Assembly (NCBI GenBank): GCA_028688145.1
Contig: JAQTYU010000008.1
Span: forward strand, 62,001-126,000
Source of the DNA: Thiotrichaceae bacterium
GTDB lineage: Bacteria > Pseudomonadota > Gammaproteobacteria > Beggiatoales > Beggiatoaceae
DNA: 64,000 bases
Reading direction: 5' to 3'
This document shows positions 27,539 to 37,505 of the stretch, piece after piece (positions within the stretch are counted from its first letter, which is position 1; every line of letters starts with the position of its first letter). The position numbers were made by a program, and so were the translations under genes. Under the pieces are notes generated by a model. The model did no database searches. It had not been told where the DNA came from and was given only the letters and a program-made list of their open reading frames with translations.

Positions 27539-28912
27539 TCAACTTAAGCTATTGATGGCGGGCAAAGTCACGACAAAAATCGCACCTTGTCCTTCTTCAT
27601 GACGGTAAAACACATTACCTTGCAAAGCTTGTAATAACTTTTTCACAATGAATAAACCCAAACCTGTGGAATGTTCACCCGCCGTGGGACGATTACTGAG
27701 ACGGGTAAATTTACCAAATAATTTGGCTTGTTCTTCAGGCAAAATACCCCGCCCTTCATCTCGAATTTCACAGTGAATTTGTGTCGAATTTTTGAAGATG
27801 TTCACATAGACTTTTTTGTCAAATGGGGAATATTTAATCGCATTTGAGATTAAATTATCGAAAATTTGTCGAATCATATTTCTATCAGTGTACGCACTAT
27901 AATCCACAGGCTCAGTTTGCAAGACTAAGACAATGTTTTTCGCCAAGGCAGGCTCTGTATAATATTTTAATAAATCCTGTAATATATCCAGCAAATTAAC
28001 CGCACTTAATTGGGTTTTGAGATTTCCCGATTCAATCTGATTCACATCCAATAAATTCGTGATTAACCCCAGCATTTGCTCTGCACTACTTTGAATCATT
28101 TTTGCAAATTCAATTAATTCCTCTTGACTGTAATCTTCAAAAGAACAGGCAATTTCATCGGATAAACCTAAAATTCCGACCAAAGGATTTTTCAAATCAT
28201 GCACGGTAATTCCTAAAAACTCATTCTTTTCCTGATTTAATAAAACTAAGTGTTCATTTAATAAATTTAATTCTTGATTTTTAAGACGTAATGCAGCCGT
28301 TCTTTCTTGAACTTTTTGCTCTAAACCTTGGCGCAAAGCTTCAAGACTCATAATATCAGCATAGGCGCGTAAACTTGCGGTGGTCACCGTAATCAGCTTT
28401 TGACGACTTAATTCTGTTTTATTCGCATAATCGTTAATTTCATATTCAATAATTACTTTTTCTTCAGGCGCGTAACCAGGTTGTCCCGTACGCAGCACGA
28501 TCCGCACTTGCGAATTTTTCAATTGCTCGCGCACATAACGCACTAATTCTAAACCCGCATCATGGGTTTCCATCACCACATCTAAAAACACCAAGGCAAT
28601 ATTGTCGTGCTGTTGCAAAATTGCTTTTGCTTGTTCAGCAGAATAGGCATTCAGCAATTCAAGCGGTTTATTTTTATATTGATAATTCCCTAAAACCAGC
28701 GCAGTAATGGTGTGAATATCTTCTTCATCATCAACAATCAGTGTTTTCCAAGTTTCCCCACGAGATTTAACGTTAGACTCAGAAACCTCATTGGAAAACA
28801 AATCAGTATCTTTCAACGTGCTTGAATTAAAAAATAGTGAATCCTCTTGAGCACTTGTTTCAGAGGGTTTGAAATCGGCAAATAAATCGTCGTTTTGAGA
28901 GAATATGCTCAT
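27539..28912 (-). CDS. receiver domain-histidine kinase
   Basis: The 457-residue protein starts with a low-complexity Ser/Asp-rich N-terminus. A receiver domain follows (about 50-177: IVDDEEDIHTITALVLG, phospho-Asp in VFLDVVMETHDAG, and KT in the YANKTEL segment). Then come a coiled coil and a HisKA domain with H-box VHDLKNPLVGILGL (near 238). The C-terminal HATPase (about 324-455) has NLISNAIKYSP, DEGRGILPEEQ and TGLGLFIVKKLLQAL. There is no membrane segment. It follows the giant Ser/Thr/histidine kinase gene on the same strand with a 97-base gap, so it may receive phosphate from it. A related C-terminal remnant lies at 37109-37205. Confidence 0.9.
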   Translation of the reverse strand: MSIFSQNDDLFADFKPSETSAQEDSLFFNSSTLKDTDLFSNEVSESNVKSRGETWKTLIVDDEEDIHTITALVLGNYQYKNKPLELLNAYSAEQAKAILQQHDNIALVFLDVVMETHDAGLELVRYVREQLKNSQVRIVLRTGQPGYAPEEKVIIEYEINDYANKTELSRQKLITVTTASLRAYADIMSLEALRQGLEQKVQERTAALRLKNQELNLLNEHLVLLNQEKNEFLGITVHDLKNPLVGILGLSDEIACSFEDYSQEELIEFAKMIQSSAEQMLGLITNLLDVNQIESGNLKTQLSAVNLLDILQDLLKYYTEPALAKNIVLVLQTEPVDYSAYTDRNMIRQIFDNLISNAIKYSPFDKKVYVNIFKNSTQIHCEIRDEGRGILPEEQAKLFGKFTRLSNRPTAGEHSTGLGLFIVKKLLQALQGNVFYRHEEGQGAIFVVTLPAINSLS

Positions 28913-29009
28913 ATTAAAGCTCGAATATTTTGCGAAATAACAAGAGCTGCTCCAGCATTGGGCAGAAATTTTGAGGGCATTTTTTAGAGGATAACAGCAT
29001 TGTATACAC

Positions 29010-32000
29010 TCAATTTATTGGCATATTTTTGGGAATATGCAGGATAAATTTAACACCTTTTCCGTACTCACTTTCACAGCGAATTGTACCATTTAAGTGA
29101 TGTGTCACCAAATTATACACAATGTGCAATCCTAAGCCTGTGCCGCCTTCTTGTCGATTGGTCGTGAAAAAAGGCTCAAAGATTTTATCGATAATATTTG
29201 CGGCAATTCCTACCCCGTCATCTTGATAATCAAGCCGTAACTGTGTTGTTTCTTCAGTCACTTGGATAATAATATGTCCTTGTGAACGCCCTTGAAAACC
29301 ATGAATCATCGAATTTATCACTAAATTGGTGATAATTTGCGAAAATGCCCCCGGATACGTCATCAAGCTGATTTGTTTATCACACTCAATTTGTACTTGA
29401 TAGCCCGTATTTTTTAATTTTGGTTTGAGGCTGATTAAAATTTCATTGAGATAATCATACAACACAATACTGCGTTGTTGCTCGCTGGCTTGGTCAACCG
29501 CCACTTGTTTAAAACTTTGAGTCAATTGTGCCGCACGGGTGAGATTTTTTAAAATCAAGCCACTGGTTTGATGGGTTGCATTTAAATATTGTTCCAAATC
29601 TGCACGCCCCATTTTGCCGCTTTTATACAAATTGGCAAATTCAATCGTTAAGCTGTCTAATTGGGTGGCAGCGGTCACACCAATCCCCACAGGGGTATTA
29701 ATTTCATGCGCCACCCCTGCGACTAGATTACCCAAAGCAGACATTTTTTCAGCCTCAATCAATTGTTGCTGCGTGTTGCGTAATTGCTGCAAGGTATTTT
29801 CGAGCACAGTATTTTGGGCTTGAATTTCAGCACTGTAGCGCAGCGCGACATTTTTCGCCTCTTGTTCTTGCACCAAACATATCCGATTTTCTTCTGCTTG
29901 TTTACGCTCGCTAATATCTTGAAAGGCGGTCATGGCGTAAATAATCTGTCCTTTTTCATCATAAATGGGACAACCCCATGATTCTATAGGGATAATACCG
30001 CCTACTTTATTAACTTCGATGTCATCGACACTGCTTTGCTCACCTTGCAAAGCACGTAAAATCGGTAAACGTTCACTGGGATAGGTTTGTTCTGTGCCCG
30101 CCAAACATAAGCGATAAGTCGCACATAATTGGTTTGTGGGCGTGCCTTTGACGACACCTTGCCCCAATAATTCCGTGGCACGTCGATTGGTGAAATAAGG
30201 TAAACCTTGCTTGTCTAAAATTCCTATGCCAACGGGTAAAGCATCTAAAAATTGGGTTAAAGTACGCTCGCTTTCTTTCACTTCTGCATATAACTGGGCA
30301 TTTTGAATAGAAATGGCAATTTGTGAAGAGAGAATATTTAACACTTCTAAACGTGCAGGGGTAAAACTATTTTCTGCTAAATTATTTTCCAAATATAACA
30401 AACCCACCAAACGCGCTTGGTGACGAATCGGAGTACACAGTATCGATTTGGGATGCTGCGCCAATACATACGGGTCACGGGTGAAATTGCCTTCGAGACT
30501 GGCATTATTCAACACCACACTTTCTTGCGTACGTGCCACATAATGAATCAAAGTATTCGCCAATTGTTCAGGCTCAATTGCACGATGGGTCTGCACGATT
30601 TCAACCTGAGTATTATTAAGCTGTCCTGCGGCTTTGATGAACCATTGTCCTTGCTGCGGCAATAAGAAAAAGCCTTTTTCTGCCCCCGCATTTTCCAACA
30701 CGAAACGCATCATTTTTTCTAATAAATAACTCAGTTCAATTTCGCCCGATAAGGCTTGTGAAGCTTTAACAATACTGAGCAGGTCTAAAGCCTTGCTTGT
30801 GCCGATACGGCTTTTAGTGGAGGGTAGATGAGTCGTTGTGGTGTTAGATGAGGTGGTTGTGGTGTAAAAATGACGGTTTTCGGTTTGCATCGCAAACGCA
30901 CCGCCATATTTTTCATCTAAATCACGCACTTTATTATGTGCACCCCATTTCAAATACAGATAAGAAGCTTCGGTAAAATATTTTTTCGCAGTACGTATTC
31001 TGCCCTGTTTGCTATAAAACCGTGCCGCCACTTCACTGATAACCGCTAAATTTTGAATGAATTCATCACTGGGTAAACAGTCAATCGCTTGTTCATACAA
31101 GTTACTAGCCTCCCAATACTGTTGCTGAATGCGTGCAAGTTCCGCTGCTAATAACAAAGCCTTATGCTGATAATTCTCGGGCGAGTTTTGCGCCCAAACT
31201 TGCATTTTTCGTAAGGAATTTTCTAAAAATACTTGATATTCCAGTTTGTTGCTATCCTCAGCACTTTCATACAGCGCGGCAACCGTTAAAGCTGCGTAAA
31301 AATAATATTCGGTAATAATCGCCAAGCTCAGCGCATCGAACATGAACTGAATTTCTTGAGCGGCATGCATAAAACTTAAACCGACTTCATGGCGTTCATA
31401 CAGGTAAGAAAATTGGATTTGCACCGTGTAAAAATGCACTAAACCAAAGAAATAGCCTTGTTGTTTTAAACTTTCTAAGGCAATTTGCGCATTGAACCCA
31501 TTATTATTGAGACTGTTGGGCTCGTATTCTGCACTGTGTAAATTCAAAATCAGGTGATGAATGGGTTTGATAACCTCCAGCATTCCTTGATTTTTAGTGC
31601 GCTGTAAAAAATTAAGATAAGGTCTGTTATCTTCTAAAAGCTTTGCTAATGGCTCACCACGAAAGAAACTTTGTGCAATACATTGATAAGCAGCAAAGCC
31701 TGTGTAAACCATATCTCCTGAAGCTAAGCCGATGGTATACGCTTTTTTCAAATAAGGTAAATTACTTAATAAGGACTGTTTCCAGAAATGAATAAAACCA
31801 CTATAAATGTGGTAAACCTTGGCTTGAATCTCGCTACTTTTAAACTGTTCGCTGAGTTTTATCCCTAATTGCCCAAATTCATAGCCTAATTGGTAATTAT
31901 TCAAAATCTGTCCGAACAACATGCCATAAATCGCATAAGCATAAGCCGAGTTTTTATCGTGTCCGTGGTGTAAGGAAATTTGCACCATATTTAGCGTCAC

Positions 32001-34775
32001 CCACTGCACCAAGCTTGGATTGGTATTGAGTGCGGGCGAGAATAAACTGATTAATAAACGCAGGGTTAATTGTTGTTCCGCATCGGTGAGCAGGTTTGCG
32101 TCAAGTAAATGTTCAATACTGCGTCCCTGTAAATACTGCTGCACGGCTTGTGATTGGATTTGAACCGCCTGTTGCAGGGCTGCATCTTCCAAAGGAATCG
32201 GTAAATGTTGCAGGGCAAGCGCGTCACGCCCCAGCGTCACGGCTTCAGCAAAGCGTCCTTGCGTGGTGTATAACTCAATCCAACGAATGTAAATTTCTAC
32301 TTTTTCGCGCTCGGTGCGGGCATGAAATAAATAAGCGGCAAGCAAAGTTTCAGCTTGTTCGACATGACTCGATAAAAATTCGCATTCTGACCATTCTTGA
32401 TAAAGCACAGCCATAAAGCAATAATCATTTTCCCAAGCATTTTTATGCAAATTTTTGGCAATGCTGATGAAATATTTCAGTGCAAATTCATAGGCATTTG
32501 CAGTTTTGGCAGTTTTAGCCGCACGGAAATTAAGCTGAATTAATTCTTGAATTTCTGCTTCCGTACTCAGCAATTCCGCGCCTAAATTCAATGCGTTGAC
32601 AATGTCGAAAATAACGGCATCTAGGTCTTGTGGAGGAGTATTGTTCAATAAGACCCGTGCAATTTTTAAATGAATCTGCGGTTTTTGCTCAAGTGGAATT
32701 AATGAATAAGCCGCTTGTTGAATTCTATCGTGTAAAAAGCGATAAACAATTTTTTCACATTGTTTATCCTCTAAAACAGCCTGATTAGTTGATTTATAAG
32801 CATCAGTTATTGGCAACACTAAACCTTGTTCCAAACTTTGCCACAATGCTTTGGCTGTGTTGCGGGCTGGGGCAGCATGAATTGCAGCTAACATTTTTAA
32901 ATTGAAGGTATTGCCTAAACAGGCGGCAATCATGAGTAATTCTTGAGTTTCAACAGCTAACTCTCGGATTGTACTCACCATTAATTCCACGACATTGCTG
33001 CTTAATGCCATGTTTGCCAATGTCTGATTGTCCCATTGCCAACACCCTTGCGTGGGATTGAAAGACAAATAAGATTTTTTATACAGGGCTTCTAGGCTTT
33101 CATTGACAAAAAATGGATTACCCGCCGTTTTTTCGAGCAACAATTGCGCTAAGGGTTGCGCAGTGGCGATGTCACAATGCAAACTGTCACGTAATAACGC
33201 GCTGATGTCGGCAAGATTTAATGGATTTAGGGTGATTTGATTCAGTGTCACCGCTTCTTTTCGTAGTTCATTAAGCATTAAACTCAGTGGGTGATTGTTG
33301 TCAACTTCATTGTCTCGATAAGCACTGATTAATAATAAATGGTGAGTTTCGGGATTACTCACTAAAGCGTGCATTAAATACAAGGTTTCGGAGTCAATCC
33401 ATTGTAAATCATCAAAAAATATCACTAGAGGATGTGTTTGTTGTGCAAAAACTTGAATAAAATTTTGCAATACCAAATTAAAACGATTTTTTGCTTCTAA
33501 GGCGGGTAAAACTTCGACTGCTGCTTGTTCCCCAATCAGTAAAGATAAGTAAGGTATCACATCAACCATTAATTGCGCATTTACGCCTAATACGCCTAAA
33601 ATCTTATCTTTCCATTGGTTAATGGCGTGCTCATCTTCGGATAATAATTGCTGGATTAAACCTTGTAATGCTTGGGTAATAGTCGCATAAGGTGTGCCAT
33701 TTTGTAGTTGGTCAAATTTACCTGAAATGAAATAACCTGAGGTAGCAACGATGGGTTTATGAATTTCATTAATTAACACCGATTTGCCGATACCTGCCTG
33801 CCCTACCACCAACATCAGTTCTGTCGCGCCTTGTGCCACGCGTTGAAAGGCTTGCATCAATGCTGAAACTTCTGTTTCTCTACCGTATAGTTTTTGAGAA
33901 ATATGTAATTTATCGGAAATATCATACTGAGCTAAGATAAACTCAGGAATTATTTGTGTGTTTTGTAATTGCGTCAGACAATATTGTAAATCTTGATGCA
34001 ATCCATAACTGCTTTGATAACGCCCTTCAGCAGTTTTTGCCATTAATTTTAAGATAATAGCTGAAAGCATCGGGGGAATTGCAGTATTCAGTTGATGTGG
34101 CAAAACAGGCTGTTTTGCAATGTGTTGGTGGATAAGTTCTAAACTGTCTTCAGCTTGAAAAGGCAATTTTCCTGTGAGCAATTGATAGAGCATAATACCC
34201 AGTGAATAGAAGTCAGAACGGTAATCTACGCTGCGATTCATGCGCCCTGTTTGCTCGGGTGATAAATACGCAAGTGTGCCTTCTAATTTTGAATTGTGTG
34301 CAATATCTGTTTTTTCTTGAGAAAGTCGGGTAGAAATCCCAAAATCTATAATTTTTATCTGATAATCATGGTTAAATAAAATATTGAAGGGGGTAATATC
34401 TTTATGAATTACATTTTTTTGGTGGATTTTTCCTAAAATATCATTAATCGTAATCGCAATTTCTAAGGCGGTACGGACAGATATTTTTCCAATCAAGTTG
34501 AATAAAGGCTGACCTTGATAATCTTCCATCACCAATATTAAGCTGTGGTTATATTTTTCCAAACTATAAACGCGAATAATACCTTCTATATTCAAGTAGT
34601 TATTGATTTCATATTCTTGTTTGAAGCGGGTTAAATCTTCAATACTTGGATATTCTGCTTTTAACAGCTTAACAACCACAGGCTTTTGGTCAGCAAGGCG
34701 TTTCCCTCGACTCACTAAAACGCGGTCATTTTGGTAGATAATTTCAGAGAGTTGGTAATTTGTAAGACTTATCAT
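29010..34775 (-). CDS. giant Ser/Thr kinase-AAA ATPase-GAF-PAS-histidine kinase fusion
   Basis: This 1921-residue signalling protein combines two kinase types. Residues about 1-270 are a eukaryotic-type Ser/Thr kinase with catalytic loop HKDITPFNILF and DFG. An AAA/STAND ATPase follows, with Walker A VVGQAGIGKSV near 325 and Walker B-like VIFFDDLQWID. A long helical TPR-like region extends to about 1330. Then come a GAF (about 1345-1495), a PAS (about 1505-1622, FLDALPVGIGILDKQG), an H-box GVAHEINTPVG near 1688 and a HATPase (about 1800-1921, DDGVGIAANI, GGTGLGLHIVYN). This order is known from multidomain kinases of cyanobacteria and large sulfur bacteria. No membrane segment is present. Confidence 0.92.
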   Translation of the reverse strand: MISLTNYQLSEIIYQNDRVLVSRGKRLADQKPVVVKLLKAEYPSIEDLTRFKQEYEINNYLNIEGIIRVYSLEKYNHSLILVMEDYQGQPLFNLIGKISVRTALEIAITINDILGKIHQKNVIHKDITPFNILFNHDYQIKIIDFGISTRLSQEKTDIAHNSKLEGTLAYLSPEQTGRMNRSVDYRSDFYSLGIMLYQLLTGKLPFQAEDSLELIHQHIAKQPVLPHQLNTAIPPMLSAIILKLMAKTAEGRYQSSYGLHQDLQYCLTQLQNTQIIPEFILAQYDISDKLHISQKLYGRETEVSALMQAFQRVAQGATELMLVVGQAGIGKSVLINEIHKPIVATSGYFISGKFDQLQNGTPYATITQALQGLIQQLLSEDEHAINQWKDKILGVLGVNAQLMVDVIPYLSLLIGEQAAVEVLPALEAKNRFNLVLQNFIQVFAQQTHPLVIFFDDLQWIDSETLYLMHALVSNPETHHLLLISAYRDNEVDNNHPLSLMLNELRKEAVTLNQITLNPLNLADISALLRDSLHCDIATAQPLAQLLLEKTAGNPFFVNESLEALYKKSYLSFNPTQGCWQWDNQTLANMALSSNVVELMVSTIRELAVETQELLMIAACLGNTFNLKMLAAIHAAPARNTAKALWQSLEQGLVLPITDAYKSTNQAVLEDKQCEKIVYRFLHDRIQQAAYSLIPLEQKPQIHLKIARVLLNNTPPQDLDAVIFDIVNALNLGAELLSTEAEIQELIQLNFRAAKTAKTANAYEFALKYFISIAKNLHKNAWENDYCFMAVLYQEWSECEFLSSHVEQAETLLAAYLFHARTEREKVEIYIRWIELYTTQGRFAEAVTLGRDALALQHLPIPLEDAALQQAVQIQSQAVQQYLQGRSIEHLLDANLLTDAEQQLTLRLLISLFSPALNTNPSLVQWVTLNMVQISLHHGHDKNSAYAYAIYGMLFGQILNNYQLGYEFGQLGIKLSEQFKSSEIQAKVYHIYSGFIHFWKQSLLSNLPYLKKAYTIGLASGDMVYTGFAAYQCIAQSFFRGEPLAKLLEDNRPYLNFLQRTKNQGMLEVIKPIHHLILNLHSAEYEPNSLNNNGFNAQIALESLKQQGYFFGLVHFYTVQIQFSYLYERHEVGLSFMHAAQEIQFMFDALSLAIITEYYFYAALTVAALYESAEDSNKLEYQVFLENSLRKMQVWAQNSPENYQHKALLLAAELARIQQQYWEASNLYEQAIDCLPSDEFIQNLAVISEVAARFYSKQGRIRTAKKYFTEASYLYLKWGAHNKVRDLDEKYGGAFAMQTENRHFYTTTTSSNTTTTHLPSTKSRIGTSKALDLLSIVKASQALSGEIELSYLLEKMMRFVLENAGAEKGFFLLPQQGQWFIKAAGQLNNTQVEIVQTHRAIEPEQLANTLIHYVARTQESVVLNNASLEGNFTRDPYVLAQHPKSILCTPIRHQARLVGLLYLENNLAENSFTPARLEVLNILSSQIAISIQNAQLYAEVKESERTLTQFLDALPVGIGILDKQGLPYFTNRRATELLGQGVVKGTPTNQLCATYRLCLAGTEQTYPSERLPILRALQGEQSSVDDIEVNKVGGIIPIESWGCPIYDEKGQIIYAMTAFQDISERKQAEENRICLVQEQEAKNVALRYSAEIQAQNTVLENTLQQLRNTQQQLIEAEKMSALGNLVAGVAHEINTPVGIGVTAATQLDSLTIEFANLYKSGKMGRADLEQYLNATHQTSGLILKNLTRAAQLTQSFKQVAVDQASEQQRSIVLYDYLNEILISLKPKLKNTGYQVQIECDKQISLMTYPGAFSQIITNLVINSMIHGFQGRSQGHIIIQVTEETTQLRLDYQDDGVGIAANIIDKIFEPFFTTNRQEGGTGLGLHIVYNLVTHHLNGTIRCESEYGKGVKFILHIPKNMPIN

Positions 34776-34807
34776 AAAACACCTAGAAAATTAACATTTT
34801 TTAAAAG

Positions 34808-34843
34808 TCGGTAGTGTTTAAACATCATGCAAAACACTACCGA
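34808..34843. terminator. hairpin terminator after the racemase gene
   Basis: TCGGTAGTGTTT pairs with AAACACTACCGA around a short loop. On the minus strand a T-rich stretch follows. It separates the racemase gene from the giant kinase gene. Confidence 0.65.
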
Positions 34844-34854
34844 GTAATATGGCA

Positions 34855-35583
34855 TTAGTAGGGATTACAAACACTAGGCGGGACGCAATACGTTAATTTG
34901 CTTTGATGCAAATTATTACGTATCAACAATTCTAAATAGCTGACTGCTGCAATATTTGGATCGACGATTGGAATATCAATACCATGCTTCGCCAGCAATT
35001 CATTTTGTACGTAGGCGGCGACATTCACAAAACCCGTACACCCTAAAATGATGGCTTCAGCTCCATCTTCATTAATTGCCCGTAAACTTTGTTCGTAAAC
35101 ACGGCGGCGGGCTTCATCCGTATTTGATAAATCCGTCACAGACATGTCGACACTACGAATCGAGGCAAAATTATCCGTAATCCCAAAGGCGCGAATATGC
35201 TCTTCTTGCAGTGCCATCACACTGCGTGAAACGGTCACGATGGAAAATTTTTGCGCCAGCATCATTGCAGTGAAGGCACTGGCTTGAAACCCGCCTAAAA
35301 CAGGAATTGTCGTGAGTTCTCTCAGTTGATCAACGCCGGTCATATCCATATCTGTAACGAAAATGCCTGCTATCTCGCCTGAATCAATAGCACGCATTGC
35401 TAAATCAATAACATACGGCGTATTCATTGCCATGTTGTAACGGCTTTCAATACAGGGACAACCTTGCTCTATGTTCTGGATAATTAAATCGAAGTCAGGA
35501 GCCATAAACGGCTTGACTGCATTGTAAATCGTTTCGTTAAATTGAGTATTGTTTACAGGAACAATAATTAAAATAGTGGGCAT
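34855..35583 (-). CDS. Asp/Glu (hydantoin) racemase family protein
   Basis: The 242-residue protein has the Asp/Glu/hydantoin racemase fold. It has PVNNTQFNETIYNAV at the N-terminus and ILGCTGFVNVAAYV with the C-terminal cysteine of the pair. GIFVTDMDMTGVDQLREL takes the place where the first catalytic region lies, and no clear Cys is seen there (the nearest is CPCIESRY earlier), so racemase activity is uncertain. An AGAGGA box precedes the ATG. It follows the DUF917 gene by 57 bases on the same strand. Hydantoin racemase and DUF917/oxoprolinase-like genes often pair, which supports a hydantoin- or cyclic-amide-related pathway. Confidence 0.8.
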   Translation of the reverse strand: MPTILIIVPVNNTQFNETIYNAVKPFMAPDFDLIIQNIEQGCPCIESRYNMAMNTPYVIDLAMRAIDSGEIAGIFVTDMDMTGVDQLRELTTIPVLGGFQASAFTAMMLAQKFSIVTVSRSVMALQEEHIRAFGITDNFASIRSVDMSVTDLSNTDEARRRVYEQSLRAINEDGAEAIILGCTGFVNVAAYVQNELLAKHGIDIPIVDPNIAAVSYLELLIRNNLHQSKLTYCVPPSVCNPY

Positions 35584-35640
35584 GTGATCCTCTTCAACAA
35601 GTTGGGGGTATTTGTACCAAAACCATCACACGATAAATTC

Positions 35641-36816
35641 TTACACCGAGGGGCTTAATTTCTCAATCGGTTCGTATACTCCGAAGTAGCCAAATTTTTT
35701 CCAAACTGCACCGAAAATATCTTCAAAATACGCGGTTCTCAACCACGGTGCACGCAAGCCAATAACGATAATCGGCTGCCCTTGAACAATATCCGCATTA
35801 CTCATGGGCAATGCACTGACAGGGTCAAAATAACAAATCAAATCGGGAGCCATTGCTAAGGGATGCGCTTTCAGATTCGACCACGCAATGATGTTTTCAT
35901 TCTGATTTAAAATCGAGACTTCCTCTTCGCCATTGCTGATGATAATCGTGCCAAAGTCAAAGCCACCCGTGGTATTTTGCTGAATTTCTTTTACCACGCC
36001 GCTGATCAGTTGGGTGGCATAACCATCGGTTTTTAAAAAATATTCAAACAAGGCTCTTACAGGATCACTGGTCGTTCTGAGTAATAAACCAATCTCCTTG
36101 GCTTTACTTAAGGTATAAGGAATGACGCTTGCTGACGCGGTGATTTCTTCCCCTGTCATGCTGAAACAGGCAAGGGCTGCCACGTCTTCAAACTCTGGAG
36201 TTTCTAGTAAAGCGCGAGACAAGTCATCTACCTTAGCAGGATCATTAATGCTAAATAACACCTCCGTCCCACCCTCTTTCACCAATTGGTCTGTAACTAA
36301 AGAACAAGGTGAAACAGGCATTCCTTGTGCGGCAAAGGTGGACATTGCCAAGCTTGGAAATGCACGACCACCTCCATCGGCATCCAATAAAAAAGTTTCT
36401 TGATGAGCGACTTGTTGATGTGCCACAACCAGCAGGGACATGAAATGGGCAACTGCGCCTGTTTCCACAGGAATGATATAGGAATAGCGAAAATTTGGAT
36501 CAGTCGCATTTTCAGGATTGGTGCTGGGGTAGTTTTTACGCTTCGCTTCTGTCAAGCGTAGAAAAGATAAAATCGGTGCGACCGTAAAATGATTTTGGCT
36601 TGCAATAAATTTTTCAGGTGCTCCCATCCCCGCAAGTACAACGCCATATTGATCAGCGCGTACTTCTGAAATATCCAAACAAGCAACACGATCTGTCATT
36701 TGTAAAATGGCTTTGATCATATCTTCCCCATTTTTACGAGCACCACCGCCCCCACTTGCAAGCAACATCGCCCCATTCAAAATATCATATAAATCTTGCT
36801 CATAAAAAAATTGCAT
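35641..36816 (-). CDS. DUF917 family protein
   Basis: The 391-residue protein matches DUF917, which is related to S-methyl-thiohydantoin desulfurase/hydantoinase-type proteins. It starts MQFFYEQDLYDILNGAMLLA followed by SGGGGARKNG, the family's Gly-rich N-terminal motif. LLDADGGGRAFPSLAMSTF is another conserved block. An AAAGGAAA box precedes the start. It opens a two-gene operon with the racemase-like protein. Substrate is unknown; the pairing suggests catabolism or modification of a hydantoin-like compound. Confidence 0.85.
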   Translation of the reverse strand: MQFFYEQDLYDILNGAMLLASGGGGARKNGEDMIKAILQMTDRVACLDISEVRADQYGVVLAGMGAPEKFIASQNHFTVAPILSFLRLTEAKRKNYPSTNPENATDPNFRYSYIIPVETGAVAHFMSLLVVAHQQVAHQETFLLDADGGGRAFPSLAMSTFAAQGMPVSPCSLVTDQLVKEGGTEVLFSINDPAKVDDLSRALLETPEFEDVAALACFSMTGEEITASASVIPYTLSKAKEIGLLLRTTSDPVRALFEYFLKTDGYATQLISGVVKEIQQNTTGGFDFGTIIISNGEEEVSILNQNENIIAWSNLKAHPLAMAPDLICYFDPVSALPMSNADIVQGQPIIVIGLRAPWLRTAYFEDIFGAVWKKFGYFGVYEPIEKLSPSV

Positions 36817-37108
36817 CGTTCATTTCCTTTGGTCGGTACAAAATGCTTATGAAGAAACGCGACTACACTACCAAATTTTTAGCATGGCTGACAATCGTTT
36901 TGATAATGCTAAAGAAGTAATGAGTTTAAGATAAGGTAAATATTTATTTAAGGAGGGATTGTGTGCATCACAGGAATATTAGGGACATGGCTACAATGTT
37001 TATGTAAAGCGTTTGTACGAGAAACAACACCTAGGGCTGTAACCTGTAAAAAAGTTATGTTTAGAATGCGATAGTTAATAATTGTGTAAGTTAAGGCTCA
37101 GATAACTT

Positions 37109-37205
37109 TCAACTTAAGCGGTTAATGCTGGGCAAAGTTATTATAAAGCTTGCGCCTTGCCCATCTTTAATAATGAATTTGTGTTGCAGTTTGCGGGAAA
37201 TTTTA
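37109..37205 (-). pseudogene. remnant of a histidine-kinase C-terminus
   Basis: On the minus strand the frame reads SRKLQHKFIIKDGQGASF, IITLPSINRLS and stop. This aligns with the last ~28 residues of the receiver-kinase at 27539 (EEGQGAIFVVTLPAINSLS). The similarity continues beyond the stop codon (AAGGCTCAGATAACTTTCAAC against AAGGTTCAGACAGATTTCAAC). No upstream kinase sequence remains; it runs into a GAATCAG-type repeat near 37207. The surrounding 36817-37272 gap otherwise shows no gene. Confidence 0.65.
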
Positions 37206-37206
37206 T

Positions 37207-37262
37207 TATCTGAATCAGAATTGATCATTGATACTAATCAGGATCGTTGTTTTCTTTAATTC
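37207..37262. repeat. degenerate GAATCAG-type repeat
   Basis: CTGAATCAGAATTGATC ... TCAGGATCG ... TTAATTCTGA resembles the ends of the palindromic repeats at 12018 and 27118 but is shorter and diverged. It marks the truncation point of the kinase remnant. Confidence 0.45.
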
Positions 37263-37272
37263 TGAACAGAAA

Positions 37273-37503
37273 CTAACGCGCTTTAAACGCTTTTTGATGA
37301 GCGACACAACAGAAGCTATTGCCATCTTCACGCAAAGCTTCTTGCTCGGGGAGATGTATGCCGCAATGAGCGCAGCGTACCGTTTGAAAAGTCGTCATCG
37401 GGGCTTGAGAAGATTTGTGTTTCCGCATAAAACGCTTAATCCGAAACCACAACATCCCCCCAACCACGACAATAAACACAAGCCACAACAGCCGACTAAA
37501 CAT
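37273..37503 (-). CDS. PP0621 family small membrane protein with zinc-ribbon-like motif
   Basis: The 76-residue protein has one N-terminal membrane segment (LLWLVFIVVVGGMLWF), a basic stretch, then CAHCG and a later CCVAHQ, a likely Cys/His metal site. This matches the short PP0621-type proteins found beside various housekeeping genes. It is two bases downstream of nusB on the same strand, so it is part of the rib-nus operon. Function unknown. Confidence 0.8.
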   Translation of the reverse strand: MFSRLLWLVFIVVVGGMLWFRIKRFMRKHKSSQAPMTTFQTVRCAHCGIHLPEQEALREDGNSFCCVAHQKAFKAR

Positions 37504-37505
37504 GA

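Noticed and set aside
34855-36816. Toxin-antitoxin or defence locus near the large kinase
   Set aside because: The genes are DUF917 and a racemase-like protein with metabolic signatures; no toxin or nuclease motif is present.
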